From assembly GCA_947311845.1 (NCBI GenBank), contig CAMZMU010000040.1, positions 69,359,560 to 69,423,559 of the forward strand: a stretch of 64,000 nt of DNA, given 5' to 3'. The DNA comes from Poa pratensis (taxonomy: Eukaryota > Streptophyta > Magnoliopsida > Poales > Poaceae). Under the pieces are notes generated by a model. That model searched no databases, had not been told where the DNA came from, and saw only the letters and a program-made list of their open reading frames with translations. Shown in pieces: positions 44,351 to 56,915 of the stretch. A program made the translations under genes and the position numbers. Within the stretch, counting starts at the first letter, position 1. Every line of letters begins with the position of its first letter.

Positions 44351-45517
44351 CAAATCGCCGTGTCCTGTACATCAGCTCTATCCACTCAGGAGCTCTCGGC
44401 TTGGACTCTGTTTTCTGAACCCGTTAAACTGGATTGCTACGAGAGCACTCCCATCTTCAGGCTTGTTTTCCCGGGTTCAGACCGAGAAAATGCGTAAGCA
44501 ACCAATCGTCGACCCGAGACATCCGCCCGTGCGAGTCTTGGCAATTCAGATCTCCCATAACGTGGCTGCAACAATGTACACGCCTCGGCCTCGCCTTCCG
44601 ATCTCGGTAACTGAACTGGAAGCGCGCATGCAGCATGGCCTTAGTCAGAGAATGTGTGAACGGTTTGGTTTCTTAGTGCAGAAGATACACTGAACTTCAT
44701 AGTTTCTTTGCAGGGTGAAGAGATACACTGGACTGGTTGCTTCAGTACGTGAGCCTGCTGGCTGCTACGGAGTACGTACATAGCTGTGTTTGACTCTTTA
44801 ACACCAGTGTTCTTGCTGCACTGCACTGAACTAGTACTTGGGATTACGATCAAGGGTGTGAAACGTGCATGTAGGTGGTGTATTGGTTAGCTCTTTCTAG
44901 TGTAGATATGCTTTGGCATGATTAGCATTCCGCTCAAGTTCACAAGCTTTATTAGGATTTAGGAGCTCCGCTTAATTACTGGTCATAATATTTTCCGCTT
45001 GTGTTTTGTTTTCTTGAAGCAAATTGACCTGCATTCTACTCTCACAGCAAAGGCACTGGAACTTGTAGCCCCAGAACGTGGAAAGCCGTCGTACGTCGGT
45101 AGGCAAACTTGACACGTTTGGAACAACGTGCCTGAAGATCAGGACGACGATGACGACCACTTCATCATCGGCGGCGGAGAGAGAGAGAGATAAGAGCAGC
45201 AGCAGCTGCTGCCACTAATATCCTTTGGAGAAAAAATCCTTTGTATTTTGCATGAGGCCACCGTGGATACCAAATTGTTATATAACGGTGTATCATTCTT
45301 CTTCTCCAGCTCCGTGGACTGCTGACTGCATAACTGCATTGCGGATAGAATTCATAGGTCATAGCTCTATCATGTAGAACTGCCAAGCAGTTGACCAGTG
45401 CACGTAACGCGTCCGATTCTCCTGCATTCGGAACGGTGGAATTTAGCAGGAACTTTGACAACACATGCACCACCTGTCCACCTGCCACAAATTTTATGCA
45501 AGTTATCACACTCACTA
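44351..45517. other. Spacer, no gene recognised
   Basis: A modest frame at 44505-44690 has no recognisable domain. 45080-45430 is the distant partner of 27650-28030. A gaga run lies at 45176-45190. Confidence 0.35.
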
Positions 45518-45840
45518 AATAATCAGGATGAAACAGCATCCATTTATTTGGATGGAGCAGAAAAGGCAAGATATTCGGCAATTAGTACATGGCCTTTCAT
45601 CTTTCCGTCACAGCTAAACACACATTGAAGCAAGGCACACATGAGAAGGGAAGCGCCACCAGGGAGCACAAAAGCAACAGTTTGGCTAATTACTCCATGC
45701 GTTAACTAGGATGAAGCGCCATTCACTCAGGATGGATCACGGAAGCAACAATTACAATATGAAATTATCAGTTCAAGCTTTTCATCTTTCTGTTACAGCT
45801 GAAGAGATTCACAAGCAAAACACATATGAAATAGCACCAT
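45518..45840. repeat. Degenerate tandem duplication 3' of F-box pseudogene
   Basis: 45518-45650 and 45708-45840 share aggatgaa-c-gcc/agc, ttcatctttc-gt-acagct and agcaccat-type phrases in order. This is an old duplication of about 190 bp. Confidence 0.5.
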
Positions 45841-45892
45841 CTAAGTGAGATGAGCTTTCAGCAACTTTGGTGGAGACTCTTCCATCTAAGTT

Positions 45893-47081
45893 TGTGGCCT
45901 GGGCATCAAGGATGATCCAGCCGCCACATTGGCCATGCACTGTGATGAATGGTCGACGTGGGAGATCGTGCTGGGGAACACCCAGAGGGGCTCTGTGCGC
46001 TTGAATATGCCCGCCCACATTCCGGAGCGAAAAAAGAGTTCTTCTTCCATGCGTCGCGATGTCTCACCCAACTGGATGGCGAACCAAGGCTCTGTGGAGT
46101 CTTTGTATGGGCGTGCAATATATATGTAGTTGCTCTTTCCTCCCCACCTTTCAGGGTTAATGCAAGCAAATGTAGGGCTCCTCATATCAAAGCCAACAAA
46201 GAGAGCCCAGTTTTCCAACTTGTCCACCTTCACCAACGTGGCAGGCTTAACTGATAAGTCGAGACGAAAGGCCTCAAATCTGACAATCTTAAAATTATAG
46301 TCTAGTATGACTGTAACCATAAGGAGCATGTCACCACACACAACCAAATATGGTCGATAATGGACGCCGCTAAGTTGGCTGCATTGCCATTGGGATGCTA
46401 CCGCTACGTCTTTGACACAGGGCTGCTGCCCCAAGTACACACTACAGATGCTCCTTAGAGAGTTCATGGCAAAGATCTGCCCTTGAAAGACCACAATCTG
46501 ACGGATATTTTCATTAGAAAGACATTCCTCCGACCAAGCATGGCTTCCAACTCGCCACTGGAACAGGGAGAACTTAGTGCAGACCAGCAGATATGTGTTG
46601 GGCAATGAGAGAGGGCCAGTGACAATACCACAGTTGATGTCACGGTTGTAAGGGTATGGCAGTTGGGGTGGTCTAATTTTAGCACCGGTGCTCACATCGA
46701 CAAGGAGACATTGTTGACGGCTGGAAAAGATGAGATAACCCTACGAGCATCCTACAAAGTCCATGCCATCCAGGAACTTATGGTACATGCGCGCTACACA
46801 GTAAACAGAGGAGGTTGGATTGGTAGGGTCAATGAGCATCCATTTGGTTTTTCAGAAAATATCAGGACAACAGTAATTGCTGCGACTGGATAACCTATCA
46901 GGCTGGAGGATGAGAGGGGGAAAAAGGCAAATGTAAATTTCGATGGGTAGGAGGAGAAGGCTGCACGCCAAGAACGACAAGTACCGGTAAATGTGATGAG
47001 GTCACGGTAGGAGGTGAATAGAGCAATGATCTCATGGAGAAGGCTGTCTAGTAGTTTTGCCCAACCTAGCGGTGCAGACAT
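45893..47081 (-). pseudogene. F-box protein with DUF295 domain, pseudogene
   Basis: From the ATG at 47081 (MSAPLGWAKLLD) the F-box is visible: LLHEIIALFTSYRDLITFTG and CRSWRAAFSSYPSKFTF. A frameshift near 46850 moves the reading frame to DPTNPTSSVYCVARMYHKFL, and a TAG at 46743-46741 falls where Tyr is expected in DGCSYG-like sequence. The frame then continues open through VDVSTGAKIRPPQLPYP and the DUF295-type propeller region, ending with INPERWGGKSNYIYIARPYK and the LWVFPS box. Functional relatives are SCF substrate adaptors of 380-420 residues; this length fits a formerly full gene. Two lesions make it non-functional unless a shorter product starts downstream (MSTGAKIRPP). Confidence 0.8.
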
Positions 47082-47326
47082 GGCGGATGAGATGGAGATT
47101 GTGTAGGAAATTGTGTCTTGCAACATTTTATATATTTACTACATTGTCCAGAATTAAACTTCAGTGTGGAAGCATCACGGAAATAACAGGGAATTAATGA
47201 TGTGAAATTGTACTTAAGGAAATATACTTAAGGACCGGAACACAGCGTATATTAATATGCTGGAATTATACCCGGGAACAGTATAGAGCGGAATGTCAGG
47301 CTGTTCATAGGATTGGCTCTGTGGAT
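47082..47326. other. Upstream flank of DUF295 F-box pseudogene
   Basis: No coding signal. AT-rich. Confidence 0.3.
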
Positions 47327-47666
47327 TGTTAAAACCTGCGAGTTTGATTTTGTATTCGAACTCGGCGCATGACTCACACATGCGTGCTGGGACCTAATTG
47401 TTTAACAGTAATAGGCTCGGTTAATGGTTGTTAATGATAGTGGTTGGTTTAACAAGTCACGAGTCCTATCTGGAAACAGATTGAGTTATCTGGAATTTGG
47501 AGTCTATATAAAGGTCCCACCCTCTAGCCTCAATATGCATTGTGAGCGGCACCACCGATAAGACAGAGAAATAGAGGGTAGGCCGAATTAGTTCCAACCC
47601 TATTTTTTCTTACAGATTGGGGCATTGTAAGCGTTCTCGGAGGAGCTTTTACTGCCTTTCATAACA
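47327..47666 (+). mobile_element. Possible small solo LTR (340 bp)
   Basis: Begins TGTTA and ends TAACA, has TATATAAA at 47505-47512 followed by a transcript-like leader and a pyrimidine-rich cttacag stretch. No matching 5-bp target duplication was found (TGGAT versus CCAAC), so the call is weak. Confidence 0.3.
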
Positions 47667-49021
47667 CCAACTTCCCTGTCAACACAAATAAATCGAGATA
47701 AACAAACTGGAAGCATCAATCAAGAACATATAAGAAATGGATATAGCAACTACTCAACTGCCAGAAATACAGCAAGATGTGTTATACATACACCCGCATA
47801 TGTAAGGAAAATTAAGCGACAGAAAATTGACCAATGTGTCCACCTTGTCCGCTGAATATTTTTTAAACACTAGCACGTGAAACGATTCGTCAGGTGATTG
47901 AAAAATAAGGGATTCTGGAATCTGGAACCACATTCAAAAGCTCTATGGGTTGCAGAAAAGGAAGATAAAATCAACAAGGCATTACCCCGGGCCCTCGAAG
48001 CCAATTAAATCAAACGACCATGAGATCATCTACTTCTTGACGCAATTGTGACATGAAATCTAGCCAGCCCGCAATCACGTGAACACGCCAGAGATTACGG
48101 GAGCGTAAAGGAGAGGCGGCTAGGGTTTGAGCCAGACGGGCAGCCGGCGTTTACGCTGCCTTGCTTACCTTTGAACGGAGAACCACGGTGGTAGATGAAT
48201 CTGTGTGGAGGGAGGCGGTGGAGAGGAAGTCTCCGCTGCCGCCGGCGACCGCCGCCTGCCATCCATTGCTCCTCCCCTGCCAGATGTAGCTACGGGAGAG
48301 CTCCAACTCGCACTCTTTTTTTCAAGACAAGGCTTCAGCACACACGTCTCGACTAAAATATGGGCCTATTTTGCATTTGGACTGGACCGTAGGAAGTTTG
48401 TAGATCTGGGCTACTCCAGTTAGAAACGCAAGTCTAGGGCGGCCTATGTAATAAGGCCGTGACCACTCGTGAAACCTCGGCTCCATATGTATGAATCCCA
48501 ATTATTTCTCCAAAAAAAAAAACATATGAATCCCGATTCAATCACTTCCGCCGAGACGAACTAGGAGTCCTTGTGCCCACTTGAGCCCATCTCCAAGGTA
48601 TACTTTCTTCCTCGCAACCTCAAAATTCCCCAAAATCATTGAGCAATGATATGTTCAATCATCGTTCCATCGATCTCTACACCAACATCTCTTTAATCCC
48701 TAATGTTTCATCATTGTTCCCCAAAGTACGAAGCAAGATTTAAGTTTCTTTCTAATTCCGCTCGATCAATTTCCACTGGTTACGGACAGATGCATGCCGT
48801 GCAGCCATGTGAAAGTGCAAGATTAAATATTATGGTGATCATATAGTAGCTTTTAGAACGAAGGTGGTTATATAGTCCTTGTCCAGATAATGCGACAGCT
48901 CCAGAACATCAACGTATCACCCGATTCGTGAGTCTCATGTTTACATGGTGCTTGCTAGTCCACATACTAATTTACTTCTCTTGTGCAGTTCTTGGCACTG
49001 AGGACAATATAGTCTCCATTA
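47667..49021. other. Spacer between F-box pseudogenes
   Basis: No gene recognised. A 72-codon frame at 48205-48423 has no domain and mixed composition. A short GC-rich patch at 48090-48290 may be an old promoter or leader. Confidence 0.35.
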
Positions 49022-50848
49022 ATGACAAATATTAGTTACAGCCAAAAGACAAACATGAAGAGAGAATCGAAACAAGTCCTGTACGGAGCAACTTCTAAGA
49101 GAAGGAAAAGGTCGCAACTACTACTTTGCAATCTTCCGATGGTAAGCGTCGTGACCATAGAAAAACATTGTTTTTCTTTAAACAACAAGTACATGATTTA
49201 TTTTTTTGTCTGCAGAGTGATAGTGTGTACTTACTATGACTCTTGTGCTACAGAATGTTTTATGCTCTGTCATATCAAAATTGCCAACAAAAGATGCTAT
49301 AAGAACAAGCATATTATCAAGTCAGTGGCGATATGTTTGGTGCGATCACAAAAATCAGCTCACTTTCGATAGCTTCACGTTTATACGTCGTTCTGTTAAA
49401 TTCTCTCCTTCTTACTACGCAACTGCAAAAAAAGAGGAATTCATCGCCAGTGGATGCAGTCTTGCAGCAGCACTGTGGTGAAGGGGTCCAGCGCATGCAG
49501 GTCAAGTATGCTTTAGACAATAAGTCTGCTGGTCATCTACATAGGTGGGTGAGATTTGCTATTGCATCCAAGACAAAAGAACTTACACTCTACTTATCAA
49601 ATCACAGGGTCAAGTCCTTCGTAATGTACAGAGAGGGGTCATGTATCTTTCCAAAGACAAAGAGTTATACAACTTCCCTGCCACTTATTTGATGCCAGCA
49701 ACAGCTCATACTTGCATAGTTTGCAGCTTGCTTCTGTCAACCTGAAGCCACCTGCTGATTTCAACGGCATTCGGAACCTCAAAAGGCTTAGCTTGGTAGA
49801 TGTAGATATGTCGGATGAACATCTTGAGAGTTTTCTGTCCCACTGCAGCAAAGTCCTCGAGTTTCTTGAGATCGCCTACTGTGGAATGCTCACCGCAATA
49901 CGGGCAACTCATCTGCTCGAGAAGGTGGAGATGAATTGTTGCTGCCTAACAACGCTTGAGTACATTGGCCCAATGGTATCTCTAACATTTGCAGAAACTT
50001 CCAGCCTGACAGATGTGTGTATCAAGTTCATGGCCGTTGATGCTGCTCTTGACTACATCAACAAGGGGTTCCCTAGCACTTTGCCAAATGTTGAGATGCT
50101 CTACCTGCATTGCATAGACCGTGAGGTATGACCAATCTCTTCTCCTTTTCCGTTTTCAAACAGTAGTTTAATCATATTCATCACCGATATGTGTGCTGTC
50201 GGTTTCTGTTTGTGCATCAGAGGGTAACTTTGCCTCTAAGGCCTCTCATATTTGTCCATCTTCGGCATTTGAGATTGGAGTTGGTTATTTCTGAACGTAA
50301 GGACAGGAAGACCGATGTCCTTGATTATGCCCATCTCTTGGAGGTTGCTCCCTTCATGGAAATTCTGGAACTACATGTAAGTATCTATATGCATCAACTT
50401 TTGCTTGCCTTTTGCATTTTGAAACTGGAAAAGCCAAGTGTGCATGATACTATGTAATATCCTTGAATAACTTACAGATGTGGATGGACTGTCCTCACCA
50501 ACCATACGATCGCAGGACACAGATGGTGAACTAAGGACTAATCTTCCCTTACATCAGCATGGCCATCTCAGATGGGTTTACATCACTGGTTTTTTCGGCT
50601 ACAAAGATCAGGTGGAGCTAGTGCTCCAAATTCTTCGTAGTTCAGATGTGCTCAAGAGGATGATAATAAGTTCATGGGTGATAATATTACATGAATGTGC
50701 TGGCGAGATGATAGAGGTTTATGGGAAGCGTCATGATGTGGATGGCCACATGATCGCAATGGATTTAATTTGTGGCGCAGACCATGCCGATATCGTAGAA
50801 GTTGTGGGAGCTTCTAAGGTGACTCCCAAGCTAGGTATTGTCCATTAG
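49022..50848 (+). pseudogene. F-box/LRR/FBD-domain protein, pseudogene
   Basis: Four exons: 49022-49141, 49254-50125, 50221-50376, 50478-50848, all with GT...AG introns. The F-box spans exons 1-2 (LCNLPM|NVLCSVISKLPTKDAIRTSI then SSQWRYVWCDHKNQL). Leucine-rich repeats follow (SLQLASVNLKPPADF, NLKRLSLVDVDMSDEHLESF, LEFLEIAYCGMLTAI), then RPLIFVHLRHLRLEL. The C-terminal FBD region holds HLRWVYITGFFGYKDQVELV and SSDVLKRMII. Frameshifts are visible near 49452 (after EEFIA), near 49650 (before HLFDASNSSYLHSLQL) and near 50510. F-box/FBD proteins are SCF ubiquitin-ligase adaptors that expand rapidly in grasses; this copy is decayed but its introns are well preserved. Confidence 0.88.
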
Positions 50849-51872
50849 GAGAATATAGTTGTTTCATGTGAAATTCAAGACAAGAGATGCCTTATATTTT
50901 CTTACACTAAAGTTCATAGTTGTAGCCTTAGTAAGCAGCAGCCTTCGTCAGTTTTAACGGATCAAGATATACGACTAGAGGGGATGAGTATATATTAAAC
51001 TTTTTTAAAACATTCTCTAATAAAAGTTGAGTAAGCGAAACTTAGAACAACTTTATTAGCTAGGAGCGGAATGTGAAGCAACAGAGATTCAGTAGATAAG
51101 GTTTAAGCTAAATAATTGATGGTTCAAAAATAGAGTGATGCAGAACAGAGTGAGCACAAATACTTAAGTAGAAATATAGCAATAGTAAATATAAACTACA
51201 AAGACTGAAAGTAAAAAGAACAAAGAGTTTTGATTTGTTTTGCTAACAGATCTACGTTTTCGTTCAAAGAGGCTATGCATGCGTGAAATTAACAAAAACT
51301 TCACGGACTTGCCGCGGCAAATCCACACACTGGATGCTCGAACATCAGACCCCTAACCGTATAGGAGTGTCAATCTCCAATAGTAACAAGCAGATATATT
51401 TGGCTCGAAAGCACTCTTGATTTGTTCTCAACTATGCTCACTCTTTTCTCTATCAAAGAATTTGCTCAAGAGTAGAGGGGGAAAACTTACTCGACTTGCA
51501 AAGACGATACAGAAATTTATATCCAATCAACAAAGTCGCCAACCCTACCCACTGGGGTTTGGGTCCTATATTTATAGGCACAAGCCACCAGCTAGCCGTT
51601 AAATGAATATACAGACACGTCAATACGGGGCATATCAATTGTGGATTCACAAAGTGATGCGTCAATCACTTGATGCTTCAATATCGACAATGACGCACCA
51701 ACTTCTACAGGCATTCGTTTTTGCAGATTGAAAAACTGGCCTCAACATAGATTATACTGACGACACAAATCAGTTTTACCACATGATCAATGTAGTGCTT
51801 CATCTTTTCACCATACTGAATGCATCAAATATTTTCAAAAGGTTGTTGTTTAAAATTTTGACTCCAATTGAG
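50849..51872. other. Spacer, no gene seen
   Basis: AT-rich with no ORF longer than about 60 codons. It may hold an old transposon fragment (51280-51600 has phrases seen in Triticeae repeats), but no ends were found. Confidence 0.3.
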
Positions 51873-54035
51873 TGTTGGATGTATGCCCAAAAGGCAATGT
51901 ATTTATACATCTGATTCATTAATTATGATTTGTATTCTCTATGCTATAACTACGGTGGTTTCTGAATACGTGATTCAGGGGAAAGCTCACTCGTACGTGT
52001 AGGGAATATGAACACTTAAAATGTACCCTAGTTCTTTTACGGACTAATTTGTTGATTTTTGATGACACTGCTTTCCTAGTCACGGACATTGTTTATGTCA
52101 GCATCAATGAGTGGCATATTATTGGATAATAATATGGCCGGGTAGACCCAAGTTCTGGTATGCTAAGAGATTCCGTTAAACTGTCTATTTGTCCTTAGCT
52201 TTATCACAGTAAGGTTATTATATAACATGTCATGTAACCATGAGGTTATTAGGGTTATACATACTGGAAGAGTTACTTTGGTGTTGTCAACACTATGGCC
52301 GTAACTGGGTGGGTGACTTCAAGATGTGTGTATATCCTAATGTTCTGAGATGGGAAATTACTCCTCGGTGTTAGAGAGATACGCCCTGGGCCCTCTCGGT
52401 ATTATAAGGTATCCAATATATTCTATAGACAATGCATGGTGAAGTTACACCGTGTGGGATATCATAATACGGAAACGAGTAAAGGAAACTTACCGGTTAA
52501 CGAGATAGACAAAGATGTAATGAATCAAGTGATTGATTCATGGAGTCATCCACGGATCTATATCTCGGGTGAAGTTTTGGTATCGCGAGTAATGAGAATG
52601 ATATATTAAAAGCCAGCAGGTTCAATAGAGTGTCTTCGCATAACGGTAGCAGTTATTCAGGTCGTCCACGGACTGACCCTGGCCGGTGATTGGTTATCCA
52701 ATTATAGCTACACGTTATCGAACATGTAGGGTGGACACGCTTAAACTAGGATTGGTTAGTTGTGTATTATGCTTGGTCTGGAACATGGAGAGAGTATCAC
52801 CGACATAGTGTATGCGTGATAGATATGGTTTTATCGGAGAGATTGTATTGTGATAGAAGTTGTTGTCACGGTCGGAATTTATTCCGAGGGTTTATATATG
52901 AAGGAAATATTTATCCGGAGTATTTTGTCAGCGGACACTGGGTGTCCCGGATCATATAAAAGTGTTTTATATGATAGGTAATTAATTCAGTGAAATATTC
53001 TGTAAAAGGAAATATCCAAATAAGAATTAATTGGACAAAATATTATTTAATTAAATATTGATTTATTTAATTAATAAATAATCATGGAAAATATTATAAT
53101 TGGAGCCCACCATGAGGCTACCAAGATGGGCCCTAGGGCCCACAAGGTAGCCGCACCACCTAGTGGTGGTGGTGGGCGGAGGGGAGGCTCCCCCAGCCGA
53201 AACCCTAGTGGCCTTGCGGCCCATGGGGGGAGGCGGCGGTGGTGGCCAGGGGCGGGCCGGCCTAGGGCGGGCCCCACCCCCTAGGTCAGTGCGGCACGGG
53301 TGGGCCCCACCCGCCTAGGTCGGTTCGGCCTAGGGCGGGCCCCACCCGGCGGCGGCGGTTGAGGCGATGGAGGGGAGGGGAGTTGGAGGCCAACTCCAAC
53401 TCCTCCTCCCATACCGAATTGGGCAAAGTGGGCTTTCCCCTTGTCCAAACCAAGTTGGACTAGGGAAAGCTTTCCCCTTGTCCAAGTCCCTCCACCCCTT
53501 GGTCCATCTATATAAACCCCACCCCCTCCTATTTGGAGGACACACAAGAAACACAAGCTCTCAGTTTAGATCCCTTCTAGTTGGATTAGAGGAACCTCTA
53601 ATTAGATTCAACCTATCCGATCAGACTAGATCTAATCTCTCTCTCCTTCTCATGTGTTGAGATCTCCACCTTCATATACTCCAGTAGTGCTTCAAGTTTG
53701 GACGGCGAAACCCTGCTGAACCTTTCCCAGCGTACGCGTGCAATCTCTCGGAGGGGTGATCTGTCAATCTCGACGGTTGACCCTCACTCTGCTGGATCAA
53801 GGTGACAAGGCGAGGAGGAGGAGGCGCTGAAATCTCTCTACCAGGCTTGGTTGAGAGAGACGGCGACGAGCTACATCAACTACGTCATCAACACTTCTTC
53901 CGCAACTTCGGTGTTGGTAACGTATTCTATCTAGATCTTCGGATCTTTGTATTCACATGTATCTTCATAGTAGATTTTGGGAATTGTTGCGTAGCAATAC
54001 GGAAATTTGTAATTTACTGTACACGCAACCCAATA
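51873..54035 (+). mobile_element. Solo LTR of a Copia-like (Angela-like) element, 2.16 kb
   Basis: Starts TGTTGGATGTATGCCC, like the TGTTGGAAATATGCCC of Angela-type LTRs. TTGAG (or ATTGAG) flanks both sides (51868-51872 and 54036-54040). The 3' end reads CAACCCAATA rather than a canonical CA, perhaps mutated. TATATAAA at 53509-53516 precedes a transcript-like leader, as in an LTR promoter. 53085-53360 is GC-rich with repeated ggcctagggcgggccccacc blocks. No internal coding region is attached, so unequal recombination between two LTRs is the likely origin. Confidence 0.6.
53258..53348. repeat. GC-rich direct repeat inside solo LTR
   Basis: ggcctagggcgggccccacc occurs at about 53260-53279 and 53328-53347, with related cacgggtgggccccacccgc between. 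Confidence 0.7.
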
Positions 54036-54554
54036 TTGAGCACACATCAAGTTTCAGTTCCGTCTTAACAGATCTAAACCTCTTAATAGTACGTTTTTCT
54101 TATGCCTCAAAAAGTACAAACATTAAAGCACTTATCTTAAGTCTTTACATTTTTGGACTTGAGTCATTATCTCCACTGTTGAGTCTTCAACCTTTTTTGA
54201 GTTCTCAACTTTTCGTCCGCACTATTTTCACTCCATTTTGAGTGGTCGACTTCCTCAAGTGGTTAAAACAACACCTTGGGATTGATTTCCTATGAATACT
54301 CAATAGCACATTAGTCTCTAAGCCATTTGTCTTGGCCATTTACTTTTATGCAAGCGTTGCACTCGGTGTATCCCAACAATAATGTGCACATATGCACCTT
54401 CACTAACATAACCTCGCGACAACTCGCCTACGGACACCCCTACTCTCTTGTTGTTTCTACAACAACAATAATCACTGGACAATCGTGGTGTCTACACATC
54501 ACAATCGTGCTACCAGGCATCCTTCCATGGCTTCATCACTAGCAGTTCATGGAA
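54036..54554. other. Spacer, no gene seen
   Basis: T-rich flank of the solo LTR followed by sequence with no recognisable coding or repeat structure. Confidence 0.3.
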
Positions 54555-55148
54555 ACTAACCTGGAAAACATGGGCAGCGCGTCGGGCTAAGTTCTTCTTC
54601 TGGCTTGCCGATCACGACAAATGCTGGACCACGGATCGCCTGGAACGACATGGGCTGCCGCACAAGACGAGTTATGTGCTCTGCGATCAATGCCCAGAGG
54701 CCATACAACACATCCTCGTCGATTGTCCCTTCGCTCATCAGGAATGGTATGAGATGCTTGCCTAGACTCGAGCAACTTGCCAACCGCCACCGCAAGGTGT
54801 CAGACTCGTCGATTGGTGGCCCATTGCCAAGACAGTCACACCAAAGCCAATGCGCAAGGGCCTGGCATCCATGAGGCTGCTCACGTCCTGGCAAATTTGG
54901 AAGCAGAGGAATACTTGCACTTTTGACTACAATGCGAGACAGAGCACTAGTGAAACACTTGACAAAATCAAAACCGAAGCCAATTTGGGGGCTCGAGCAG
55001 GCTCTAGGTCTTAGGGTTCTGTTGCCAAACACCTGGGACGTGCACTGATGCGTTTCTCCGAACGCATGTAAACGGCCTCTCTAGGTTTGCAAAAACTCTT
55101 CTACCTTTTCAATAAAACGAGACGCAAACCTTTTGCGTTTTCTCGAAA
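54555..55148 (+). pseudogene. LINE 3' end: reverse-transcriptase zinc-binding region remnant
   Basis: The plus strand reads WAARRAKFFFWLADHDKCWT, ERHGLPHKTSYVLCDQCPEA and IQHILVDCPFAHQEW, the zf-RVT motif with its Cys/His ligands. After a stop at 54763 the second block SMRLLTSWQIWKQRNTCTF follows, then a 3' untranslated tail ending ttttgcgttttctcg and a short A-rich run (55144-55165). It is 5' truncated, as LINEs usually are, and decayed. Same protein region as the fragment at 28.2-28.5 kb but on the other strand. Confidence 0.78.
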
Positions 55149-56079
55149 AAACAACAACAATAAACACTGATGAGATGTAATCTAGTGAAGATGAACAACG
55201 ACTCATCATCTCCTGCCAATGTTAGAGAAGCTAATGAGAAAATATTTTATGTCGGATAAGACACTAAAATTGCTAGCATCCAAAGTATTATAAGCTTAGA
55301 CATCAAATTCCCTGGTGTAAATTTTTATGTGCTACTCGTACTTATCATGATTATCATTTTGAACTTGTGCCAGCACGATCATTTATGAGTCACATGATCT
55401 ATGATAATAACATTTTGCCTAACTTAAATGTTGGATGACAGTGTCGCCACTAAGATTTGGAGAGTGGATCATCTATTTCCATATTATTGTGGATAAACCA
55501 ATATTTGGGAACCATTTAGTATGTAGATTAATTTTTTTGTCATTCTAATAATGGATTTCATATTCACAATTATATCAATAAAACTACACATGTTCTTAGT
55601 ATAGAATTTAAAGGCCATTGCGGGTATTTTCTCCGTTTACATCAGCACCACCGCCCAAGTTGCCAAACAACATTTCATAGCACATCCAGTCCACCTCAGC
55701 TTTGACAGCACGACCAACCCAAACAATTAAATTAAGAACCAGATTTATATATATACTGACTTGACTTGCATATGCATCACACACACGAGATGAAAAAGAC
55801 GGGACGCAGTCCTATATTCTTAATCACATGGGCCATTGACCCAGCCTGTGACAGAGCTCCGTTTTCCCGTTTGTTTAGGCTTATAAGCACGACACCCTGC
55901 CTGGTTTGATACGTCAAGATGCTGGGACTGTTTTTTTATTACAAAGAAAAGAGTAGGTTCTACTTTTATTTGGGTTGGCGAGATTTGCGCACACCTGTCC
56001 ATCCCGACGCGGCACCTTTCACATCATTATTTTGATTTTCTTTTACCCATGGTCCTATCCACAGCGCCAGCAGTCCCAA
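55149..56079. other. Spacer, no gene seen
   Basis: AT-rich; nothing coding. A short palindromic or repeat character is not evident. Confidence 0.3.
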
Positions 56080-56096
56080 GGGCAAAGTCGTTGTTT

Positions 56097-56782
56097 TTTT
56101 TTTTTTTTGCGATGGAAAGTTGCAGTTACATCCAGCCACGAAACTTACAGAAAAACCCAGGAAACATAAAAATTACAAGGAAGTCCTCCTGAGCCGCGGC
56201 TTCGTCTTCGTCAAGCCCGACGCTGCGCCGGCGAAATCCGCCGCACCACCTCCGAAAGCTTGGACTGGGAGGCCCCCCATCGCGGACGGAGAGTCGACAC
56301 TCCTCGGTGCAGAAGCACCTCCACCAAGCTCGACGGACGACGACGCCACCATGGCCACCTGCAACCTCACCTTCCGATGTCAACCACCAGAGCCACCAGC
56401 ACTTGAACTCCGGTGAAGGGGGACCCTCCCGAGCACTCCAGAGAGCCGCAGACGAGGGAGAGGCACCGGATCCGCGACGAAGCTCACCCGGAGCCGCATC
56501 GACGGAGGGGAAGACCGCTGCCAACAAACACCACTCCGACGCCACCTCTTCCACCACGACGGCGCCGGCTGGAACACCACAACACACACCTAATCTACAT
56601 AGCGCCGGGATCCGAAGATTCCCCGACCTCCTGCCGCCGAAGCGGCCGTCGGAGGCCGAGGGATCCGGCGGATCTCCGGCGCGGAGCTGGTGCGCGCAGG
56701 CTTCGCCCAAAAGTCGCCCTTTCTACTGTAGCTGGGGAAAGGTAAGCCGGTCCAACTCGACTAGCTCAGCATCCCTATGGTT
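56097..56782 (-). mobile_element. Poly(A)-tailed retroposed element, 17-bp target duplication
   Basis: GGGCAAAGTCGTTGTTT flanks it at 56080-56096 and 56783-56799. A T-run of about 12 bases at the left edge (after the duplication) shows a minus-strand poly(A) tail. The 686-bp body is GC-rich, with Pro/Arg-rich frames and no RT domain, like 35758-37025. Insertion by LINE machinery is clear; the identity of the element is not. Confidence 0.78.
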
Positions 56783-56915
56783 GGGCAAAGTCGTTGTTTA
56801 CTGGCCATACGGTACCGCACCGCAGTCCGCAGTGCAAACAATGGCAAAAGACACAGCCGCAACGACGGCAGCAGCTGCGCAAACGTACACACAGTAGGTA
56901 TCGTCCACGGAGTAA

